Positions 56,262 through 64,000 of a stretch of DNA of 64,000 nucleotides are shown here, one piece after another. The translations under genes and the position numbers were made by a program. How positions within the stretch are numbered: position 1 is the stretch's first letter; each line of letters opens with the position of its first letter. This stretch comes from Lepus europaeus (taxonomy: Eukaryota; Chordata; Mammalia; Lagomorpha; Leporidae), in NCBI RefSeq assembly GCF_033115175.1, contig NW_026909534.1:519701-583700 (forward strand), written 5' to 3'. The notes under the pieces were generated by a model. That model was not told the origin of the DNA. It searched no databases and was given only the letters and a program-made list of their open reading frames with translations.

Positions 56262-56465
56262 GTTTTTTTAAAATAAGATTTACAGTATTTTAAAGGCAGA
56301 GATAGAGAGAGAAGGTTGCAGGGAGAGATAGAGATCTTCCATCTGCTAGTTCATTCCCCAAATAGATGCAGTAACAGGGAGATGGGTCATAATGGAGCAG
56401 CTGGAACTCAATCCAATGCTTACATGAGATGTTGCATTATAGGTAGTGGCTCCATGTGTCAGCTA
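56262..56465 (-). mobile_element. C-repeat SINE, internally deleted
   Basis: Second antisense copy right after the first; about 120 central bases are missing. Confidence 0.7.
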
Positions 56466-58230
56466 CTTCATTTCTTCTTTCAAAGGAGTTCTCATCTCTA
56501 AGTGATTCAGAAAGATGTACCAAAGGACCTTTGAGGTGGTTATGATAAATTATCTCTTTTAAACTTTAACTTCCACAGAGAACACACAGAGAATTCCACA
56601 GTTGATAACTAAATTATAAACCAACACAACCTCATTCCTTGAGAGTGGCCTAACTCAGAGGAAATGTGTAATGAATACTAATCTCTGGGTAAAAAGAAAT
56701 GATCATGTCCATAAAGAAGATTGCAGTATAGCTCAGCTGAACAGACAAAGGATAACATGATACTGTTAGTCAATAGCAACACAAAAATGTAATAAGTGAT
56801 TATTTAAGATGCCTGATATTAAAATAATGCACTCAGAGAATTTCATCATTACAGCCTCCATTTTGGACTACACCTTCAACACTATAAGTTTCTATATCAC
56901 TAGCAGCAATGTGGGTCATGAAATATTGTTGCTGAGAGAGAGAAGACAAGAAGCAACTTTTAGCATCAGTGACTGGCACATTAGCAAGACAGAACTTCTG
57001 CAAGTAATTGAAATCCATAACTAACAGGTTTATTCAAAACTTCATTTTCTGTGAAAGTGAAATTAAGAGAAGAGATTTGGGACAGAATTCTTAAAGATAC
57101 GTGAAAGAAGGTTATTGAGTGGTACGTAACTTGGCAAACCCGCAGCAGTAGGTTTTATATAAAGAACAGATCACCCATAAACAGCTCACTCACACCATCA
57201 GAGTGCCCAATCTTGGTTTCCTTCTCTTCAGCTTCATCTTCATTATCAGTAATTTTATTCATGTTTTAGAATTTAGTTCAAATTGAAGGTATAATCAGAG
57301 GATATCACTACTCCTAATCTAGGTAACACTAGTGAGCAAAAATACAGTGGCTTCAATGGAAAAGGCTCCCACCTTTCAGTGTTATGCCAAACTTATTAAA
57401 GAACACAATACTGGCATTTTTACAATGACGGAGTAATAAAAGTCATTAGGGCAATTTATCAGGTTTATAATGCACATCAAGAAAAAGTACTGGCAGGGTG
57501 TGCAGGTAAAGAGCACAGTGTGCAAATTGTTGGACATTGTCAGGCAGAAGTGAGAAAATTAAGACAAACTATGCTGGGTAAAAATACATAGGAACAAAAA
57601 GATTTCAGCAGGGAATGTTAAGCAGAGAAGCACCACATGGAAGTATGGAATCATTGTTTATTTGTTGGATGCCCTATTCTGGGTTCACAGCTGGGAGGTA
57701 GAAATACACTTGGAGACACAGAGGTCCTTGATCCTCTTCATGATGACTTTTACCCAACCAAGACAGTATTCTTAGTCATTCTCACATGGAAGCAAGTGTC
57801 TTTATGCCTTGACCTCAGCTGTGGGCTCTTTCAGTTATGCTTCCTCCACTGCTGGACTTAAGTATCCCACAAATGGAGCAGATTTTCTTCCCCAGCAGAG
57901 CAGCTGGGGACAACAGTGGGGAATCAGATGTCAATGATTGTGAAAATGTAATTGACCCTACAGAGCCCTCTAGTGGTGAATAGTCACATTCAAATGATTT
58001 TGACCCATGATATATCCCAATAAGGACCCCAGCAACACTCAGACCTCCTGGAGTTAATTAAACCAAAGATGCTCTCCAGTTAGCACACCTTCTCTTGCTT
58101 GTTATTGAGAGAGGCGCTTGCGGACTTAATCTAGGAGAGCTTCCTTGTCAAATGCTTTGACCCCCAACAGGAGAGTTCTTGCACACAGTAATCATAAGCC
58201 TCTCTCCCTGGTCCATGTCCTTGGATGCAA
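56466..58230. other. Longest stretch with no recognised repeat
   Basis: 1.76 kb. Open frames of about 60-75 codons occur on both strands at 56809-57024 and on plus at 57637-57861. None resembles a protein I know, and I see no splice or promoter context that would make an exon convincing. Confidence 0.35.
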
Positions 58231-58231
58231 T

Positions 58232-58292
58232 GTGGAAGGAAGGAAGGAAGGAAGGAAGGAAGGAAGGAAGGAAGGAAGGAAGGAAGGAAGGA
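58232..58292 (+). repeat. (GGAA)n microsatellite
   Basis: About fifteen uninterrupted tetranucleotide units. Confidence 0.95.
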
Positions 58293-58356
58293 GAAAGAAA
58301 AGAAAATTGCATTCTGGTGCAACTCATGGGTTTGCTGTAAATTTAGGTAAAGTGGG

Positions 58357-58668
58357 GGCCGGTGCTGTGCCATAGTCATTAAGCCTCTGCCTGTGGCACT
58401 GGTATCCCATACAGGTGCCAGTTCATACCTCAGCTGCTCCACTTCCAATCCAGCTCTGGGCTGATGACCTGAGGAAGCAGTGGTAGACAGTGCAAGTACT
58501 TGGACCCCTGTACCCATGTGTGAAGAAGCTCCTGGCTTTAGATTGGCCCAGCTCTGACCATTGTGTCCATTTGGGGAGTGAACTAGCAAATGGAAGACCT
58601 CTCTCTTGGTCTCTCCCCTTGTCTGTCTATGCCTGCTTGTCAAATAAATAAGTAACTATTTTAAAAAA
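58357..58668 (+). mobile_element. C-repeat SINE, type A
   Basis: Sense copy with a small deletion after 'cccatgtgtgaagaagctcc'. Confidence 0.85.
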
Positions 58669-59160
58669 TTAGACAAAGTGAAATTTATCTGTGTAATTTC
58701 TGTTCTATAAAGTAAATCAGAAATTAGAGACTAAGCGTAATTGGTTTTCAAATTTCCTATACATCAAAAATTTACCTCCTGCAGTATCACACAGTAAAAT
58801 TTACTTTTTCAAAGAGGAACAAGTTTAACAAGAGCCTTCAAAGAGCTTTCTATGACAAGGCAAATTCACTGTTGCCAGAAAAAAATTTGTAAATTTTAGG
58901 AAGGCTGATTAGAGTAAATCAGATATGCCTTCTCCTAGCCACATGACTTTGTGAGATTAAGAAAGTGCTTTGTTTCAACTTTTTTCTACTGATGAATATT
59001 GTCACTTGAAATTTTTTTCTCTAAAATTAAATATTAATGACCAGTAATCAACCATCCAAATAAGTACATGATAATATACATTAATTATTTTTTATTCAGC
59101 ACATCATTGTGACAAATGTAGAGTAGTAACACATTTATAGTCAGTTCTGGACTCTTTATT
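58669..59160. other. Unassigned AT-rich sequence
   Basis: No feature recognised. Confidence 0.3.
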
Positions 59161-59175
59161 AAAAATAATTGTTTC

Positions 59176-59493
59176 TATGAGTCTGCTGTGTATCCCGCTT
59201 CCCATGTTGGATCTTTCTCTCCCTTTTTGATTCTATCAGTTAGTATACAATGGTAGTTTTTTCACTTTATGTTGCTATATGGGCAAACTGTTGAAATATT
59301 TACCTAATATGTACTAAACTGATCTTCTGTATATAAAGAGAATTGAAAATGAATCTTTATGTGAATGGAAGGGGAAAGGGAGCGGGAAAGGGGAGGGTTG
59401 CGGGTGGGAGGGAAGTTATGGGAGGGGGGAAGCCATTGTAACCCATAAGCTGTACTTTGGAAATTTATATTCATTAAATAAAAGTTTTTAAAA
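59176..59493 (+). mobile_element. LINE-1 3' end with inverted 5' part
   Basis: 59176-59240 reads as the complement of LINE-1 (compare 'tctatgagtctgctgtgt' at 61675 in the antisense LINE-1), while 59245-59493 is sense 3'UTR. A 5' inversion like this is the known result of twin priming. Target sequence aattgtttc lies on both sides (59167-59175 and 59494-59502). Confidence 0.8.
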
Positions 59494-59502
59494 AATTGTT
59501 TC

Positions 59503-59994
59503 ATAGTATCTTTACACTTTGTGTTTCTATGTGGATGCAAACTGATGAAATCTTTACTAATTATATACAAAATCGATCTTCTGTATATAAAGATAATTGG
59601 AAATGAAAAAAAAAAAAAACCCTGGTGTTAAATTGGAAATGGCATAGAAAATTAATCAATTTTTAAAAAAATATTATGTAGGATCTCTGTCTTTAATGTG
59701 CTGTACACTGTTATTTAATGCTATAACTAGTACTCCAACCGTATTTTTTTCACTTTGTGTTGCTATATGGGGGCAAACTATTGAAATCTTTACTTAATAT
59801 ATACTAAAATGATCTTCTGTATATAAAGAGAATTGAAAATGAATCTTGATGTGAATGGAAGGGGAGAGGGAGCAGGAAAGGGGAGGGTTGCAGGTGGGAG
59901 GGAAGTTATGGGATGGGGGAAGCCATTGTAATCCATAAGCTGTACTTTGGAAATTTATATTCATTAAATAAAAGTTTAATAAATGAAAAAAAAT
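59503..59994 (+). mobile_element. LINE-1 3' end, second copy at the same target
   Basis: Same two-unit 3'UTR as 10239-10705, then the G-rich tract and tail. Followed by a third aattgtttc at 59995-60003. Confidence 0.85.
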
Positions 59995-60039
59995 AATTGT
60001 TTCATTTTTTCTTGAATCTATTCTGCTTTCTTTGTTTCT

Positions 60040-60108
60040 ATTTTTAAAAAAGATTTATTTATTTACTTATCTGAAAGTCAGACTTACAGAGGAGGGAAAG
60101 GGGGAGAT

Positions 60109-60139
<31 letters not shown>

Positions 60140-60392
60140 TCGATCTTCCACCTGCTGGTTCACTCCCCAAATGACTACCATTGCTGGGATTGGGCCAGGC
60201 AAAAACCAGGAGCATTGAACTCCAACTGGTTCTTCCATATAGGTGGGAGGTGCCCAAGTACTTCAGCAATGTTCTGCTGCTTTCCTAGGCACATTAGTAG
60301 TGAACTGGATCAGAACTGAGACTTGAACCTGAGTTATCTGGGATGCCAGCATTGTGAGCAGCTGCTTAATCTGCACCAAATGCTGGCCTCTC
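60040..60392 (-). mobile_element. C-repeat SINE, type A
   Basis: Antisense with a (GA)n at 60114-60139; the head is diverged (caccaaatgctggcc). Confidence 0.8.
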
Positions 60393-60532
60393 TTCTTGAT
60401 TCTTAAAGGAAGGACACAGTAATGTCTACCTAAAGAGATATGTACCATACTTGAGTTTTACTATGGACAGATGACAGACACTGTAGATGTAGCTGAGTTT
60501 ATGTCCAAGGGATATGACTAATTTAAGTTTCT

Positions 60533-60882
60533 TTTTTTAAAAGATGTATTTTATTTACTTGAAAGACAGAGTTACAGAGAGAGGTAGAGCCAGAGCAAAA
60601 GAGAGAGAGAAAGAGAGTGAAGATGACTTTCTTTCCACTGGTTCTTTCCCCAGTAACTGCAATGGCCAGAGCTGAGCTGATCTGAGCCAGGAGCCAGGAG
60701 CTTCTTCCAGGTGTCCCATATGAGTGCAGGGGCCCAAGGACTTGGGCCATCTTCCACTGCTTTCCCAGGCCATAGCAGAGAGCTGGATCAGAAGAGGAGC
60801 AGCCAAGACTCGAACTGGTGCCCATAAGGGATGCCAGTGCTGCAGGCTAGGGCTTTAACCTGTTGCATCATAGCACTGCCCC
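60533..60882 (-). mobile_element. C-repeat SINE, type A
   Basis: Full-length antisense copy ending 'catagcactgccccc'. Confidence 0.9.
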
Positions 60883-60990
60883 CATTTAGATTCTTCTAAC
60901 AAATCCTGGTGTTAGCTTGACTTGTAAATAGAGACAATTAATAACTTGCACAATAACCTTGGTAAATAACAGAGATATCTTTTGTTTATT

Positions 60991-61009
60991 TAGAAGGAGA
61001 CTTTTTAAA
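60991..61009 (+). repeat. Target-site duplication of the antisense LINE-1
   Basis: tagaaggagactttttaaa, repeated perfectly at 61761-61779. Confidence 0.95.
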
Positions 61010-61760
61010 TTTTTTATTTCATAAATGTGAATTTACAAAGTGCAACTTTTGTATTGTTGTGGCTTCCCCCCCAACCTCCCTCCCTCCCGTGGCCCTCCCC
61101 TCTCCCTCTCCCATCCCACCCTTTATCGAGTTTCATTTTCAATTACCTTCATATACTGAAGATCAACTTAGTATATATACTAAGCAAGGATTTCAACAGG
61201 CTGCATTCACACAACCGCACAAGGTATAGGGTATTGTTCAACTAGTAGTGTTTTTAAGTTTCATAGTAAAACACATTAAGGACAGAGATCCTATGTGGGG
61301 AGCATGTACCCAGTGACTCCCATTGTTGATTTAACAATTGGCACTCTTATTTATGACGTCATCAATCACCCGAGACTCTTGCTATGAGCTGTCTAGGCTA
61401 TGAAAGTTCCTTGAGTTCACCGACTCTGAACTTGTTTATTCAAGGCCGTGTCACAGTGGAGGTTCCTTCCTCCCTTCAGAGAAAGGTGCCTCTCTCCTTG
61501 ATGGCCTGTTCCTTCTGCTGGGGTCTTGTTCACCAGGGTCTTTCATTTAGATTGCTTTTTGCCACTCTGTCATGGCTTTCCATGCCTGTGAGACTCTCAT
61601 GGACCTTTTAGCCAGATCCGAATGTCCCAAGGGTTGATTCTGAGGCAGGAGTGCTGTTTTGGGCATTTGCCATTCTATGAGTCTGCTGTGTGTCCTGCTT
61701 CCCCTGCAGGATCATTCTCTCCCTTTTAATTCTATCCTTCATTGTTTGCTTACACTGGTC
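61010..61760 (-). mobile_element. Young LINE-1 3' end, 5'-truncated, antisense
   Basis: 751 bp with a perfect 19-base target duplication. It is the complement of about 47790-48546 with only a handful of differences seen (for example 61323 and about 61486-61494). The perfect duplication and the low divergence both indicate a recent insertion. Confidence 0.95.
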
Positions 61761-61816
61761 TAGAAGGAGACTTTTTAAAGTAATTACATAAAGAATATAA
61801 GGAGGGAATAGCATTT

Positions 61817-62135
61817 TTTTTTTGGACAGGCAGAGTGGACAGTGAGAGAGAGAGAGACAGAGAGAAAGCTCTTCCTTTGCCATTGGTTCACCCTCCAATG
61901 GCTGCTGTGGCCGGTGCACTGTGCTGATCCAAAGCCAGGAGCCAGGTGCTTCTCCTGGTCTCCCATGGGGTGCAGGGCCCAAGTACTTGGGCCATCCTCC
62001 ACTGCACTCCTGGGCCACAGCAGAGAGCTGGACAGGAAGAGGGGCAACCAGGACAGAATCCAGCACCCCGACCAGGACTAGAACCCTGTGTGCCAGTGCC
62101 ACAGGCAGAGGACTAGCTTATTGAGCCATGGCACT
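61817..62135 (-). mobile_element. C-repeat SINE, type B
   Basis: Flanked by ggagggaatagcattt (61801-61816) and ggaggggctagcattt (62136-62151). The target was at or next to the head of the following sense SINE. Confidence 0.85.
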
Positions 62136-62138
62136 GGA

Positions 62139-62440
62139 GGGGCTAGCATTTACGCCACCATTTGTGAGAATGAAATCCTATATGGGTGCAAGTTCAAGTT
62201 CTGGCTGCTACACTTCTGATCCAGCTCCCTGATAACAGCCTGGGGAAACATCAGAGAATTGGCCAAGTGCTTGGGCTCCTTCATCCATGTGGGAGGCCTG
62301 GAAGAAGCTCTCGGCTTTGACCTAACCCAACCCCTGCCTTTGTAGCCATTTGGAGAGTGAACCAGCTGATGGAAAAATCTGTCTTTCCCTCTTCTCTGTA
62401 ACTTTGACTTTGTAATAAACAAATAAGTCTTTTATAAAAT
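62139..62440 (+). mobile_element. C-repeat SINE, type A
   Basis: Diverged sense copy (ggggctagcatttacgccac to ttgtaataaacaaataagtc). Confidence 0.75.
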
Positions 62441-62491
62441 GATTATAAATAAAAATAAACTCTTTAGAAATAGGTGATTTCAGGAGGTCAT

Positions 62492-62812
62492 CAATGCGGC
62501 TGAGGAGGTTATGTCCTACCTGCAATGCTGGCATCCTTTATCAGCACCTTTTCAAGTCCTGGATGTTCTACATCCTATTCAGCTCACAGCCAATGGCCTG
62601 GGAAAGCAGCTGAAATGACCCACATGATTGGGCTCTGCCATCTACATGGAAGGCCAGGATGAAGCTTCTTTCTCCTGGCTTTGGTTTTACCCAGCTCTGG
62701 ACATTGCAGCCATCTGGGGAGCAAAGCAGCAGATGGAAAGTCTCTTCGACTCTGTTTCTCCATCCTTACAAATCTGCCTTTCAAATGAGTACAATATATC
62801 TTTAAAAAGAGA
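62492..62812 (+). mobile_element. C-repeat SINE, type A, diverged
   Basis: Sense copy with the head decayed (atcaatgcggctgaggaggtt). Confidence 0.7.
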
Positions 62813-62927
62813 AAAAATAGGTGATTTTATCCAATGTTAAAATGAATTCTTCAAAGTTTTTTCAAAGGTACTTTATTATTCTGTATTGTAGGAAATAGTT
62901 GAAAATATTTATACCCTTTTTATAGAG

Positions 62928-63233
62928 ATTTTTAAAATTTATTTGAAAGAATTATAGAGATAGCTATAGAGATAGAGATATAGAGAAATATAGAGAAAGA
63001 GAGAGAGAGAGAGAGAGAGATGAAAGACCTTCCATTTGTTGGTTCATATCCCAAATGGCCACAATGGCCAGGTCTGGGCTGATCCAAATCCAGAAGCCAG
63101 GAGCTCCTTCAGGGTTGCCCACATAGATGCAGGATCCCAAATACTTGGACCATCTGGGACTTGAACTGGTAGCCATATGGGATGCCAGCACCATAGTTGC
63201 TGGCTTTACCCACTATTTCCACAGTGCTGGCCC
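62928..63233 (-). mobile_element. C-repeat SINE, type A
   Basis: Antisense with a (GATA)/(GA) rich tail at 62953-63020; the block between the type A 'cttggacc' and 'gggacttgaact' is deleted. Confidence 0.8.
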
Positions 63234-63563
63234 TCAATTATTTTAAAATGAATACAAAATAAGTTGCATATTCTACTTACAATCAAATAGATTAATAATA
63301 AGTACATTTGTTTTAGGAACCTCTAATACTTTCAATCATTATACCAATTTAAAAATCTTAGTACATCAGCTTGAACAGATATGGAGATCCAGGTTGGGTA
63401 GATTTTTCTCTTCTGTGGAATTAACATACATATATTATATAATCCTAATGATTTTTAGTTCTTTAAGCTTTATATAAAAGCACTCAAAATTTCATGGTTA
63501 TAAAATTAAATGATAATGTATATTGCTCACGGACCTTTTGAAATAACTTCTTATAAAATATAG
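63234..63563. other. Unassigned AT-rich sequence
   Basis: No feature recognised. Confidence 0.3.
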
Positions 63564-63887
63564 GGGCTGGCACTGGCATAGCGAGTAAAGCCACCACCTG
63601 CAGTGCCAGCACCCCATATGGGCACTGCTTTGAGACCCAGCTGCTCCACTTCTGATCCAGTTCTCTGCTATGGCCTGGGAAAGCAGTGAAAGATGGTCCA
63701 AGTCCTTGGGCCACTGCACCCACATGGGAGACCTGGAAGAAGCTCCTGGCTCCTGGGTTCAGATTGGCACAGCTCTGGTTCATTGTGGCCAATTGGGGAG
63801 TGAACCAGTGGATGGAAGACCTCTCTCTCTCTTTTTCTCCTCTTTCAGTGTAAATGTGACTCTCAAATAAATGTCTTTTTTAAAAAG
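63564..63887 (+). mobile_element. C-repeat SINE, type A
   Basis: Full-length sense copy, little diverged. Confidence 0.9.
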
Positions 63888-64000
63888 AAATATTATATAC
63901 AATTACTATGCATACAGGCCACAATCTAATACCCCTGAATAGCAGCAAGTTACAGCAAAATACAGAGTGAAGGAGTCTGGAGAAATCAACTTAGCTTCAT

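Noticed and set aside
61384-61611. Conserved 75-codon frame also found near 47938-48165
   Set aside because: The match arises because both are the same young LINE-1 3'UTR; the frame is antisense to the element.

Overview
The window is nuclear DNA from a lagomorph, most likely rabbit (Oryctolagus cuniculus). It holds about seventy copies or fragments of the rabbit C-repeat SINE, recognisable by the 'CCCATATGGG' and 'ATGGCCCAAGTCCTTGGGCCCCTGCACCC' type blocks, the CT tract and the AAATAAATAAATCTT tail. It also holds LINE-1 3' ends with a G-rich 3'UTR ending in an AATAAA-containing tail. I see no intact protein-coding gene, tRNA, rRNA or CRISPR array. The window is a repeat-dense intergenic or deep-intronic stretch, and most short reading frames in it are translations of SINEs. 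In the entries, 'type A' means the SINE with the AAATAAATAAATCTT tail, and 'type B' means the SINE starting GGCGCC(G/A)(T/C)GGCTCA..AGGCTAATCC and ending CTGCCTGTCAAAAA.

Layout. 0.3-3 kb: a broken gammaretroviral RNase H remnant, then a module containing an AURKC retrocopy that is repeated at 6.5-7.4 kb. 4-25 kb: SINEs, often nested, in ancient LINE-1 fragments. 26-41 kb: an endogenous-retrovirus-rich block. It has an apparently LINE-processed copy of a HERV-H-like retroviral RNA (26130-31814), five or six solo LTRs with short target duplications, a degenerate LTR-like pair, and a polypurine tract split by one of the solo LTRs. 42-43.4 kb: a nearly full-length ORAI1 processed pseudogene. 47.3-48.5 kb and 61.0-61.8 kb: two young, nearly identical LINE-1 3' ends in inverted orientation. 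50.5-53.2 kb: a decayed betaretrovirus-like provirus fragment (LTR, Lys-type primer site, gag) split by SINEs. 59.2-60.0 kb: two LINE-1 3' ends stacked at one target site.

The elements are linked by one mechanism. LINE-1 reverse transcription explains the SINEs, the ORAI1 and AURKC retrocopies and the retroviral RNA copy. Retroviral integration followed by LTR-LTR recombination explains the solo LTRs. Nesting gives a relative time order at many loci.
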